Source: Odontocerum albicorne
Taxonomy: Eukaryota > Arthropoda > Insecta > Trichoptera > Odontoceridae
Direction of reading: 5' to 3'
DNA length: 64,000 bases
Assembly: GCA_949825065.1 (NCBI GenBank)
Contig: OX463856.1
Span: forward strand, 1,216,702-1,280,701
The position numbers and the translations under genes were made by a program. Below, in pieces: positions 52,700 to 62,224 of the stretch (positions are counted from its first letter, which is position 1; each line of letters begins with the position of its first letter). The notes beneath the pieces are model-generated. The model was not told the DNA's origin. It made no database searches and saw nothing but the letters and a program-made list of their open reading frames with translations.

Positions 52700-53480
52700 C
52701 ATAATCGAACCAATTTTAAAAGGTGAATACTCAATCAAAAACTCCTTGGAATTAATTGATAAATTAAAAAACATTGAAATAACTCATAATACTAAACTAG
52801 TATCTTTTGAAGTCACTAATCTCTATCCAAGTATACCAGGATCTTCAGGAGATTCTTAGAGCTCGCAAGAAATATTTTAAATGACAATAGTATTGAAAAT
52901 TCGGAATTGATTTCACTGATGGACTCATGCATTAAACAAATCACTTTAATTTCAACAATAAAATATATAAACAAACAAATGGTTTAGCTATTGGCTCACC
53001 GTTGTCTCCCCTTCTCAGTGAAATATTTATGAACTATTTTAAAAATTGTATTTTTAGGAGTAAGTTTAAGTTAACCAAAAATGTTTTGTACTGGTTTAAT
53101 TAGATGACATTCTTTGTATTTGGACAGGGTCCGGGTACCGATAGACAATTACACCAATTTCTAAAATATTTAAACTCTATCGAGAGTTTCATAAAATTCA
53201 CACAAACAACAGGATGGAAAATTAAATTTCTTGGACCTAACATTATCTCGCAAAAATGGTACATTTGACTTTGACATATATATTATAGAAAATACACTTA
53301 ATCATACTCTATAATTCCAGCCACTTCCAACCATCCTAATAATCATAGATTTGCCGCCTTTAACTGTATGCTTCATAGATTGCTCTATGTCCCCTTAACT
53401 GACGACAATTTTAAAAAGGAATTAATAACCATAAAAAATAGCTACAAATAATGGCTACCCTGAAAGCCTCATTGATTCGC
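52700..53480 (+). pseudogene. Penelope-like reverse transcriptase, disrupted
   Basis: Across several frameshifts: KLVSFEVTNLYPSIP (motif A, about 52798-52843), QTNGLAIGSPLSPLLSEIFM (motif B, about 52975-53035), a decayed YW(V)DD box where a TAG precedes DDILCI (about 53090-53120), then TTGWKIKFL and later NHRFAAFNCMLHRLLYVPL with the Penelope-specific H+.AAF..M.HRL pattern (53335-53400). Penelope RTs are related to telomerase. This copy has at least four stops or shifts. Confidence 0.85.
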
Positions 53481-53579
53481 TTTTAAAAAACAAAACAAAA
53501 AAAAACTCACAAAGATCATATATTTAACGACACCTATAGGCATACCTATAAACAAAGCAGTTGTATTTATAAAAAAATA

Positions 53580-54020
53580 TATCATACGAAATAACCAAAA
53601 AAATCCAAGTCACATAAAGCCAGCTTTTTACACTAATTTTGATCCCCGGAAACTATTATTTAACGGGAAACGCAAAAATGGAATATTTATGGTAGCAACA
53701 GTGATCTGTATAAACTTTTATGTGCTGACTGTGATAATTTCTATATAGGAAATACAGGAAAATCATTTGAAAAGAGATTTCGTGAACACAAATCCGCCTT
53801 AACAAATTCTCTAATTTATTCTGAAATGGCTAATCATCGTCACCGTGAAAACCATACGTTTTCTATCGATAATGCCAAATTCTTACATATCAGTCAGTAG
53901 TAACGGAAATAAACTGGACAGATTAGAGGTCCTAGAAATTTCTAAGTCAGTGCATCGGGGTGAACATCTGGCAAACCCATATATCCTAAGAATCTCGCCG
54001 CTGCTCGTTGAGGTTGTCTC
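53580..54020 (+). pseudogene. Penelope-like GIY-YIG domain, disrupted
   Basis: KKSKSHKASFYTNFD linker, a damaged V(Y)..LCADCDNFYIGNTGKSF segment (53700-53770), EKRFREHKSALTNSLIYSEM after a shift, then FLSIMPNSYISVSSNGNKLD in the frame beginning 53845. It aligns throughout with the intact domain at 20976-21341 on the other strand. One short deletion removes the start of the GVY motif. Confidence 0.8.
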
Positions 54021-54190
54021 CTTCCTTCCTTCACCCACAGTCCCCAAGCCGAATGTTTACCGTTAGAAGCGTGTATGTCGGTACCAGTTTAAACATAATT
54101 CAGTATTGTTTGTGCTCCCCTGATGATGAGGTGATAACCTTGAAACCGGTAGGGTTATATACCGTTACAAAAAGTAACTATAAACAATAT

Positions 54191-54826
54191 ATATTTATTT
54201 ATTAAACATTTCAATTTGCTATTAACCGAGTTAATAGCGGGCTAGGATCGAGGGGAGAGGAACATCGAACTCTGTCAAGTCATTTTTCCCGTCAAGATAT
54301 TATTACAACTGCTCTGGACGATTTAAAGATCACTGAGCAGGCTCCCAACAGGTAAAACAACAATGCTATCTTATAGTTAAGTCTCCAGTGTTCTCTTTAA
54401 CTTGTATGGAGTGGAACCATTGTCAATGAGAGAGAAGAGACACATGAAATATGCTTTCGAGATTTGGTGTTGGAGGCGCATGTTCCACATGCCATGAGTC
54501 GCAAGGTGTATCAACGTTTGTCATCCAAGAATTGGAGATAACTGAAAGATTTTTGACAACACAAGAAAAATAATAATATCCCTCGTAACACCACATATGA
54601 TTACTTTTTATTGTGAATGTATTCTCACTACTGCGGGGCTTTATTCTGTTATCATTATTTAAAAGTGTTGAATAAATTTGACGATAAGGGAATGCGGGGC
54701 TTTATTCTGTTATCATTCCCTTACATCCACAAGATTGTCTATAATCGCAAAGTGAAAACGGGTTAATTGTCACGCGAGATTAAATATATTTTTTTCACTT
54801 CCTATTGAAGGTTTTTTCACTTAAAT
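54191..54826. other. Unassigned sequence with a 25-bp direct repeat
   Basis: tgcggggctttattctgtta plus tcatt occurs at about 54632 and 54693. No coding domain recognised. Confidence 0.4.
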
Positions 54827-55042
54827 ATGGAGAGCGTTAATACGGAGGAACTCATGGAGTTTTTCAGAATTGAGATGGCGTCATTCGAGGAGAGACTCCG
54901 TCGAACTGGAGACGGAGCCCGTTCTCCAGATCTAACACCACTGACGGGGGATTTCATGAGGTTTAAGAAACAAATAATGACCCTCATGAAGAAGATCCTC
55001 AAGGTCCAGCAGGATACATTCGAGGTGTTACAGAAAGAATAA
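54827..55042 (+). CDS. Retroelement ORF1-like N-terminal fragment, unassigned
   Basis: The 71-residue frame MESVNTEELMEFFRIEMASF ... LTPLTGDFMRFKKQIMTLMK is acidic then basic, with heptad-like spacing that suggests a coiled coil. Its position before a Penelope nuclease fragment, and its resemblance in style to coiled-coil starts of insect retroelement ORF1 proteins, suggest a retroelement origin. I cannot assign a family. Confidence 0.35.
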   Translation: MESVNTEELMEFFRIEMASFEERLRRTGDGARSPDLTPLTGDFMRFKKQIMTLMKKILKVQQDTFEVLQKE

Positions 55043-55144
55043 GTCGTACCTTGAAAAAAAAAAACATCAGAACAGTCTTCGGAACGGAAAAGAAGATAGG
55101 ATTTCCTGAGTAGGAACCCAAACCTACAACACGACTCGCCAACG

Positions 55145-55400
55145 AACTCAAGGCGTATACGAGATTCCGTGTGGAGACTGTGGAAATGTTCATATTGGCA
55201 TGAGCAGCCGCAAAATATCCCATCGTGCTTCGGAACATGCACGAGATGTTAGAAATAAGAAACTTACTTCCGCCTTGGCGATGCATGTCATGACCGAAGG
55301 TCATAAAATTGACTTCAACAAGACACGTACGATTTCCCGTCTTTCTAACAACACACAGAGTTTTAAGAGAGGCTTTGGAGATCCACAAACGTAGATATTC
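55145..55400 (+). pseudogene. Penelope-like GIY-YIG domain, second lineage
   Basis: Translation gives QGVYEIPCGDCGNVHIGMSS (GVY...HIG, the GIY-YIG pair), RKISHRASEHARDVRNKKL with Arg and EH, ALAMHVMTEGHKIDFNKTRT and, after a one-base shift near 55365, REALEIHKRRYSVNARDDRN. It differs from the 20.9/53.7-kb lineage (IPCGDC against LLCADC). No RT precedes it. Confidence 0.8.
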
Positions 55401-56039
55401 CGTGAACGCGAGAGATGACAGAAATGCTAGCCCTCGCACATAACACAGTCGTAACAAAGTTGGGGAATATCAGATCTAAAGACAAGGATAATGTTGACAA
55501 TCCCTGTTAGAGATTCACATAGTGCTGAACCAATAAATATCAAAAGAAACAATACAAGGAGCGGATCTTCTGGGAATTGCATCGACCCGGTACTGCGACC
55601 GTCCCGTGGTTGATGCGATGGATATGTCTTGCTGCGAAGTGTCCGTCTTCATAGCAAGACATATCCATCGCATCAACCAAGATGAATACTTGAAAATGAT
55701 TGTCCTGGTACAATCAAAACATTGCGACACCTAAATCGACGCGAAGTTACCGAAAGATCATCAATATGTTATTAACTAGTGAGTTTACACATTACTCAGC
55801 TGATGGATGTTATGAGATGATCCCAGACCTTTTAATAGCTTCTCTCTTAAATACATTTTCTTATCCATTGTCTTTAAATATATCTGTAATTCTAATTTAT
55901 ATTAAAGGAAAATGAACAAAATCAGCTCAACAGTGTACTTTCAAACAATTACATGATTTCGATGATTTAATGTTGGATAAAATCTCCAGTCGGTCAATTT
56001 TTATTTCGTACGGTAATTGCCCTTCAATTTATCGGAATA
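55401..56039. other. Unassigned sequence containing a long perfect hairpin
   Basis: Probably includes the 3' part of the second Penelope lineage up to about 55700. The rest is AT-rich with no recognised domain. Confidence 0.4.
55608..55678. repeat. Perfect hairpin: 26-bp stem, 19-nt loop
   Basis: ggttgatgcgatggatatgt plus cttgct (55608-55633) is exactly complementary to 55653-55678. The loop itself can pair gaag with cttc. Confidence 0.97.
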
Positions 56040-56280
56040 AGTGTTACAGCCACATTGACGAGCGTGGCCGAGAGGCACTATTATCTTCGGCTTCAGTTCG
56101 TCATTAAACGTATTGGCAACACTACTGTTCGGTATGTGCGAGTACTGATATCAGACGAACTCTTTTACCAGACTGCTACCCTTTTTTCAGTACCGCCGGG
56201 AATTGAATTCGAAACCTCCAGGTGGAAGTTAAGAATCTTACCACTATACTGCGGAGGTCGGCGATCCATTGAAATGAACA
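56040..56280 (-). mobile_element. tRNA-derived SINE
   Basis: On the minus strand from about 56262: gcagtatagtggtaagat (A-box-like), ggtttcgaattcaattcc (B-box region, 56219-56202), then body aaaagggtagcagtctggta, agttcgtctga and gtactcgcacatacc, ending near gtggctgtaaca (56040). Most complete of the three SINE copies. Not a functional tRNA. Confidence 0.7.
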
Positions 56281-57200
56281 AGTAATGGCCGAGCCCAACG
56301 AATGCGTACATACAATCCTTAGGGGATTTGTATTCCGTTGTACTCGTATATAGCATATTATGCTGCATAACCTGATAGACTTACTGCCATATGAAAATCT
56401 CTTCGGCAGGATATCTAATGAGGGCCAATCAAGAAAAGCAAGACACTCGTGAGTCTCAACTGTATCAGGAAGACACCTGGAGGACGACGATAAGGACTCG
56501 CTACGAGGGATTGCATCGTGTTTGTTAGGCCTCTTAGTCAAGGATCTCGTTCACACAATCATGACAATGTGTGAGAGAATATCGATTCTAGAGGTGCACC
56601 CCCTATCGTAGAAGTCACAGACATATTGTGAGGAGTATATTTTTTTTATTAGAAACACAGTTAAATAGAGGGCGGAATTATCGCGATGTAAAGAAAATAA
56701 ATCCTCTAAAAGCCATTCAGGATAAATTGCATAAGTATAAGTCCTCGGTACTGTAAATTCTCGATATGTTTTATTTTATAAATCGCGTGTCCAGATTGAT
56801 GAGTTACCAAGTTGTTGTATTAAAATAAAGAAATAAAATATTATAAAATACAAGACGGTAAAGGACAGGGTAATAATATCTCTTTGGCGGCCACCGCCCC
56901 GACTTCAAACCCTGTGCCGATGTCCCAAAACACCGCTCTTTATCTAGGACACCTGGGGATGATTCATAGAATCTTCCTTCTAGAACGTTATACCAAGTGC
57001 GTCTTATTTGTACGTTTTTGTGCATAATTTGTTGCCACGTGTGGCGCGGTACCTGTTACCAAGGGGGTAGGGACAGTTCTACCCACTCCAGCAATTGTCT
57101 TTAAAAGGGGGATGCACGAGCCCACCAGCCTCTTCAGATATGGTGATATTATTTCTTTTAAATTTCACGATACTCGCTTGCGGGTATAGAGATCGGGGAT
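56281..57200. other. Unassigned 5' flank of the Jockey element
   Basis: Short ORFs on both strands (121 codons at 56176-56541 minus) have no recognised domain. 56800-57010 contains aataaagaaataaaata followed by GC-richer sequence. Confidence 0.35.
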
Positions 57201-57409
57201 AACCCATTCAGTGCTTTACGTGTGCGGTGTGCCGCTGGGCATACTGTGCTACCGTGTGCGCCGAGAGGCGGGCTCATAGGGCCGATATTTGTAATCATTC
57301 AGTGATTATAAACAATTTTAACAGTGAGAGCGAATCGAACGCTAATTGTGATCAGTGCTAGTGCCGTGAGTGCGGGTGTTTCGACTGCGGACGGCGCGAA
57401 AAGACGCTA
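57201..57409 (+). promoter_or_regulatory. Jockey-type LINE 5' UTR / internal promoter region (candidate)
   Basis: GC-rich sequence begins abruptly near 57200. Two TCAGT initiator-like words (57208-57212 and 57298-57302) precede ORF1. Jockey-clade elements use internal TATA-less initiator promoters, so one of these may mark the true 5' end. No target duplication could be assigned because the 3' end is outside the window. Confidence 0.4.
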
Positions 57410-58699
57410 ATGATGCAAGACGGGATCGTTTGCGATTTGGTAAACGGTGTTCTTGTGCCACGGACTCCCGCGGGGCCCGTGGCGCAAAAATGGGAGACTC
57501 CGCGGGCACCTGCCAAAAGACGGCAGGATGCCGGACCCGACGACGTGGTCCAGTCAAACAAGTACGCGTGCCTCCGGGAGGTAACGGAAGAGGCACCCTG
57601 CGTAGCGCGCAGGGTATACTCTAAATCGAAAATACCGCCGGTGGTTATCACTCTCGGCGAGTTAACCCACGGAAATCTAATTGGCCTGATCCGTGAGAAC
57701 GCGAAAGGCCAATTTGAGGTGAAATACACCGGGAAGGGGACCGCGAAAATCACGGTCCATTCCGTCGAGGATCACGACGCCCTCGTAAAGGGACTCGATA
57801 CCAAGGAAAAAGAGTTCCACACGTTCACCAAGGTGGACGAGAAGACCAAAAGGTCAGTAATCCGGGGACTACCAGATATTCCCACGGAAGAGATCGCCGC
57901 CGATCTCGCCGCGCAGGGATTCCCTGCGCAAAAAGTCGTCAAAATGACGACCAAGACAGGCGCGCCCATGTACCTTGCCCATTTTGGGAAGGTTACCGAT
58001 ATGGGTAAGCTCAAGGTGACTCTGAGGTTCCTCTGCTACTGCAGAGTGACCCTCGTTAAATACCGACCCAAGAAAGGTCTCGGTACGCAGTGCTTCCGGT
58101 GCCAGTCACTGGGGCACGCTTCATCGAACTGTCACCATCGAGCCCGATGCGTCAAGTGCACCGAGTTCCACCTGACAGCCGAGTGTCCCAAGACAAAGGA
58201 GACACCGGCCACGTGCGCAAATTGCGGTGGAAACCATCCCGCAAATTATTCGAAATGCCCGACAAGGCAAGCGTACGCGGAATCAATCGCCCGCCGGATG
58301 GCACCGCGTGTGACACCGGGTCGCTCATGGAGCGGCGTCGTGACGGGCGCGGGGAAGACGCTCCCCACCCAAATTAACCAGGCCGCCGCGCGGAACGCCC
58401 GCGCTTCGCAGCCTATCGCTGGCGCAAACGCTCACGAAGCCGCGCAACACGCGAATATCCAACTTCAGAACGCGCAGCGTGAAAACTACGCCCACCCGAG
58501 AGATCCAAGGAACGGTCGCCGACCACCGCTGCTGCCGACTCCTGAACCCGTTGGACCGCACCGCATGGGCGGCGAGATGGCTGAGCTGGCCCAGATCGTT
58601 CGTCTGCTCATGCAGATGGGGCCGAGGCTGGCACAATGCAGGGACAAAATTGAGAAGGCGTTTCTCATCGTCGAACTGATGGAACAGCTCAATGGCTAG
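57410..58699 (+). CDS. Jockey-clade LINE ORF1 (gag-like RNA-binding protein)
   Basis: Intact 429-residue frame. Residues 1-110 are variable and basic. About 110-220 form a PRE_C2HC-like domain (RSVIRGLPDIPTEEIAADL ... LVKYRPKKG). Three zinc knuckles follow: CFRCQSLGHASSNC (from residue 228), CVKCTEFHLTAEC and CANCGGNHPANYSKC. The rest is Ala/Gln/Arg-rich with an amphipathic end (MAELAQIVRLLMQMG). Such ORF1 proteins bind element RNA and form the RNP. Two adjacent ATGs (57410, 57413) are possible starts. The stop overlaps the ORF2 start by 8 nt. No stops or shifts, and GC-rich codon use unlike the neighbourhood, mark it as recent. Confidence 0.92.
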   Translation: MMQDGIVCDLVNGVLVPRTPAGPVAQKWETPRAPAKRRQDAGPDDVVQSNKYACLREVTEEAPCVARRVYSKSKIPPVVITLGELTHGNLIGLIRENAKGQFEVKYTGKGTAKITVHSVEDHDALVKGLDTKEKEFHTFTKVDEKTKRSVIRGLPDIPTEEIAADLAAQGFPAQKVVKMTTKTGAPMYLAHFGKVTDMGKLKVTLRFLCYCRVTLVKYRPKKGLGTQCFRCQSLGHASSNCHHRARCVKCTEFHLTAECPKTKETPATCANCGGNHPANYSKCPTRQAYAESIARRMAPRVTPGRSWSGVVTGAGKTLPTQINQAAARNARASQPIAGANAHEAAQHANIQLQNAQRENYAHPRDPRNGRRPPLLPTPEPVGPHRMGGEMAELAQIVRLLMQMGPRLAQCRDKIEKAFLIVELMEQLNG

Positions 58700-59713
58700 G
58701 ATGGGGGCCCCGACCAGCGCGTCATCCTCCCGCGGGGAAATCAGAGCCCTCACCTGGAACGCCAGAGGACTCTATAACAAGGCAGACGAACTCACGCTTC
58801 TGATCGGTGAGAAAAACATTGACATATTATTCATTACAGAAACTTTGCTTAATCAAAACAGACACCTGAGAATACCCGGGTACTCCCTGTACCGAAATGA
58901 TCGCGTTACCAGGGGAGGAGGCACGGCGATTCTCATTAGAGACACTATACCACATACACTCTTATCGGATCCCATCTGGATCGCTCTGGAAGCGACTGCG
59001 ATCAGACTAGAAACTGACAGCAATCCGATAACACTCATAGCAGCATATTGCAGGCCGAATGCTAAGCTTGAAAATCGGGATCTGAGGAAGGCATTCGCGA
59101 TGGGGCCGCGGGTCATACTGGCTGGCGACCTCAACGCGAGGCACTCCTCGTGGAGCCAGGGAAATGAGAATGGCAACGGAAAAACACTCTTCAATCACAT
59201 AGAATCGACTCACTACACACTACACCACCCCGACAAGCCTACTCGATACGGAGCGAGGGGGCAAAGGCCGTCCACCCTCGACCTGGTGATCGAAAAGGGT
59301 CACGCGGGGGTCGCCGGAATGGAAGTGATAAATGCACTTTCATCGGACCACCTCCCGGTGTACTTCACCATAGGGGAGCGCATCACCTGCCCCCCGAGGA
59401 CGGTGTACGACTACCAGGGTGCGGACTGGGCGGGCTACAAGACGCACATAAACACACAGCTATACTTAACATCATCCACTTTTAAGTCACCAGAGGAAAT
59501 AGATGATGCGGTAAACACCTTAACGCACATCATCGAAGAAGCTCGTGATACCTACATACCACTTAAAAATGTCACTCCACACCGTGCCAAACTTCCGCCG
59601 GAAATCATCACACTCATCCAAATAAAGAACAGGCTTCAGAAACACTACAGAGGTACACACCACCCCGTAGATAAAGTAGCGTTAAACTCACTGCGGAACG
59701 AAATAAAAAAACA
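58692..59713 (+). CDS. Jockey-clade LINE ORF2, endonuclease part (interrupted)
   Basis: ORF2 starts at the ATG at 58692, overlapping ORF1 by ATGGCTAG; the stop-start overlap suggests translation by reinitiation. Residues 18-230 are an APE-type endonuclease: LTWNARGLYNKADELTLLIG, ILFITETLL (catalytic Glu), RGGGTAILIRD, AGDLNARHSSW (Asp/Asn) and TLDLVIE with SSDHLPV (SDH). The linker continues to NSLRNEIKK, where an LTR-element insertion begins at 59714; the frame then runs 28 nt into the LTR before a stop. The endonuclease nicks target DNA for target-primed reverse transcription. Confidence 0.92.
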
Positions 59714-60070
59714 TGTTCACGCCAAAACCGGCGTGACGTAAAATCAGCTCAGATCCACGCGGGCGGAACGTGACCGTGATGTGGGGATAGACCAGATGGC
59801 CCTCCACGCGCGCCGGCGTGTGTCATCCCCGAGCGAGTCAGTCGCCATCCACGCGTGTCGGGGGTGTCATCGACCCGGACGAATGTACAGTGCAAATTAA
59901 AGGTGACGATTTCTCACGTGACTCGAATTGGTGTATTTATGTACTCATATTAAAAACGCGTGTGTTACGTGCAGTTGAAATTGACTATATGTGGGCCAGT
60001 ACCCAGTGCTTATAGGATCAACCCAAACATTGTGATAAAATAAGTGTGGTGTACATACGTCAACCTTTCA
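59714..60070. repeat. LTR 1 (357 bp)
   Basis: Starts TGTTCACGCCAAAACC and ends CAACCTTTCA. Differs from LTR2 at about two visible positions (ccctcc/ccgtcc and one A of an A-run), so the insertion is young. Confidence 0.88.
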
Positions 60071-60074
60071 GCTC

Positions 60075-60314
60075 TTGGAGGTGATGTTTGTGACTCGGTT
60101 AGCCTCAAATATCACCTCCAATTCATGCAACCTGGTGTGGAAGCATGTCCCTTCAGCCCTTAACCCTGCAGATTGTGCTAGCAGAGGAATGTCAGCTCAA
60201 TCCCTATCTGTACACGATTTATGGTGGTCCACCATCCGGCTCGAAGGACCAAATGGTTTGGCTTACGCCAAAACCAATACACGATGGGAAAGGAAATGGT
60301 ACTTACAGGTTTAG
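60075..60314 (+). pseudogene. BEL/Pao pol fragment, plus strand
   Basis: The frame has ITSNSCNLVWKHVPSALNPA, DCASRGMSAQSLSVHDLWW and GPNGLAYAKTNTRWERKW. The W+HVP...NPAD.ASRG...LWW.GP motif marks the region between RNase H and integrase in BEL/Pao polyproteins. The orientation is opposite to the adjacent fragment at 60303-60572. Residues 60247-60315 recur as an inverted copy at 62152-62219. Confidence 0.8.
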
Positions 60315-60572
60315 TGGTGAGAGTCGCTTTAGTCTGATCGTGCAATCCCCCTTAGTTTGGAGTCGGTGGATGTCTTGGGCGAATACATTCTGTTGTACAG
60401 AACGGACCCAAAATAGAAGAGCTTCCTTGCGTTCACAGACTGTCAAGGGACCAATGCATCGTGCAGTCTTGGTTTTCCGATAGTTGTCGATGAAACGTTT
60501 AATGTAGCCTGTCACTCCCACAAGCTTATCTAATGAGCTGAAACGTCTGAGGCAGAAGGTAGATATAATCAA
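60303..60572 (-). pseudogene. BEL/Pao pol fragment, minus strand
   Basis: An 89-residue frame: RRFSSLDKLVGVTGYIKRFI, DNYRKTKTARCIGPLTVCER, KEALLFWVRSVQQNVFAQDI and HRLQTKGDCTIRLKRLSPL. This is the segment directly downstream of the HVP..NPAD motif in BEL/Pao pol. It is free of stops. In an intact element it would follow the plus fragment, so the two pieces are head to head by inversion. Confidence 0.8.
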
Positions 60573-61707
60573 ATGACTAGAAATGTTTTAGACAACAATC
60601 AAGTACTAATTGAAGAAAATACTGGGTATGATATCGTAAGTGGAACACGAAGTATGCAACACCAAAATTGTATACATGGATTCAGAGATATTTATAGAAA
60701 CTGCACAGCTATCAGTACAACGTCTGAGGCAGAAGGTAGATATAATCAAATGACTAGAAATGTTTTAGACAACAATCAAGTACTAATTGAAGAAAATACT
60801 GGGTATGATATCGTAAGTGGAACACGAAGTATGCAACACCAAAATTGTATACATGGATTCAGAGATATTTATAGAAACTGCACAGCTATCAGTACAACGT
60901 CTGAGGCAGAAGGTAGATATAATCAAATGACTAGAAATGTTTTAGACAACAATCAAGTACTAATTGAAGAAAATACTGGGTATGATATCGTAAGTGGAAC
61001 ACGAAGTATGCAACACCAAAATTGTATACATGGATTCAGAGATATTTATAGAAACTGCACAGCTATCAGTACAACGTCTGAGGCAGAAGGTAGATATAAT
61101 CAAATGACTAGAAATGTTTTAGACAACAATCAAGTACTAATTGAAGAAAATACTGGGTATGATATCGTAAGTGGAACACGAAGTATGCAACACCAAAATT
61201 GTATACATGGATTCAGAGATATTTATAGAAACTGCACAGCTATCAGTACAACGTCTGAGGCAGAAGGTAGATATAATCAAATGACTAGAAATGTTTTAGA
61301 CAACAATCAAGTACTAATTGAAGAAAATACTGGGTTCATATATCGTAAGTGGAACACGAAGTATGCAACACCAAAATTGTATACATGGATTCAGAGATAT
61401 TTATAGAAACTGCACAGCTATCAGTACAACGTCTGAGGCAGAAGGTAGATATAATCAAATGACTAGAAATGTTTTAGACAACAATCAAGTACTAATTGAA
61501 GAAAATACTGGGTATGATATCGTAAGTGGAACACGAAGTATGCAACACCAAAATTGTATACATGGATTCAGAGATATTTATAGAAACTGCACAGCTATCA
61601 GTACAACGTCTGAGGCAGAAGGTAGATATAATCAAATGACTAGAAATGTTTTAGACAACAATCAAGTACTAATTGAAGAAAATACTGGGTATGATATCGT
61701 AAGTGGA
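60543..61707 (+). repeat. 177-bp tandem repeat, about 6.6 nearly identical copies
   Basis: Copies share acgtctgaggcagaaggtag and tttagacaacaatcaagtac and are identical except for one, where gggtatgatatcg reads gggttcatatatcg (about 61331-61343), a one-base insertion that shifts frame. The plus strand is open with a 59-residue period (MTRNVLDNNQVLIEENTGYD ...). I do not recognise this peptide and see no link to BEL/Pao domains. Confidence 0.95.
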
Positions 61708-61772
61708 CACTTGAGAAGGCCGGTTTCAAAGCTAGCCCGGTTCCCGTTGGAGGTCCTCCCGGCCCCCCAGGA

Positions 61773-62130
61773 TGTTCACGCCAAAACCGGCGTGACGTAA
61801 AATCAGCTCAGATCCACGCGGGCGGAACGTGACCGTGATGTGGGGATAGACCAGATGGCCGTCCACGCGCGCCGGCGTGTGTCATCCCCGAGCGAGTCAG
61901 TCGCCATCCACGCGTGTCGGGGGTGTCATCGACCCGGACGAATGTACAGTGCAAATTAAAAGGTGACGATTTCTCACGTGACTCGAATTGGTGTATTTAT
62001 GTACTCATATTAAAAACGCGTGTGTTACGTGCAGTTGAAATTGACTATATGTGGGCCAGTACCCAGTGCTTATAGGATCAACCCAAACATTGTGATAAAA
62101 TAAGTGTGGTGTACATACGTCAACCTTTCA
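61773..62130. repeat. LTR 2 (358 bp)
   Basis: Same TG...CA termini as LTR1 and about 99% identical. On its left lies ggtcctcccggccccccagg; on its right 89 bp of internal-type sequence that is the inverse of 60247-60315. Confidence 0.88.
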
Positions 62131-62224
62131 GCTCGAAACGACTTCCGCGCCATCACCACTAAACCTGAAAGTACCATTTCCTTTCCCATCGTGTATTGGT
62201 TTTGGCGTAAGCCAAACCAAAACA

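Larger units (their letters stand above)
52341..54190 (+). mobile_element. Penelope-like element, near full-length ORF, inactivated
   Basis: Both ends carry pseudo-LTR sequence in inverted orientation: left aacggtataaccctaccggt (from 52374) and right accggtagggttatataccg (54146-54165), each with the ggggagcacaaa..gac inner part. Between them lies a frame-broken Penelope protein with RT then GIY-YIG. Orientation is plus. Flanking sequence (cctgtttattcac and its complement) also matches the 20.7-kb copy. Confidence 0.88.
59714..62219 (-). mobile_element. BEL/Pao-derived LTR element, rearranged, inserted in Jockey ORF2
   Basis: A 2506-bp insertion flanked by AAACA on both sides (59709-59713 and 62220-62224); BEL/Pao elements make short 4-6 bp duplications. 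It contains two LTRs, a 1.7-kb internal region and 89 bp of further internal sequence to the right of the second LTR. BEL/Pao pol fragments occur on both strands. Minus orientation is favoured: a TGGGGGGCCGGGAGG stretch lies 3 nt inside LTR2 on the minus strand as a possible primer site, and the longest pol piece is minus. Gag, protease and integrase are not recognisable. Confidence 0.75.

Noticed and set aside
57342..58753. Antisense frames opposite Jockey ORF1 (up to 142 codons)
   Set aside because: Shadows of a GC-rich sense ORF; no domains on the antisense strand.
58853..59213. Antisense frames opposite the Jockey endonuclease
   Set aside because: Same reason: the sense strand has all catalytic motifs.
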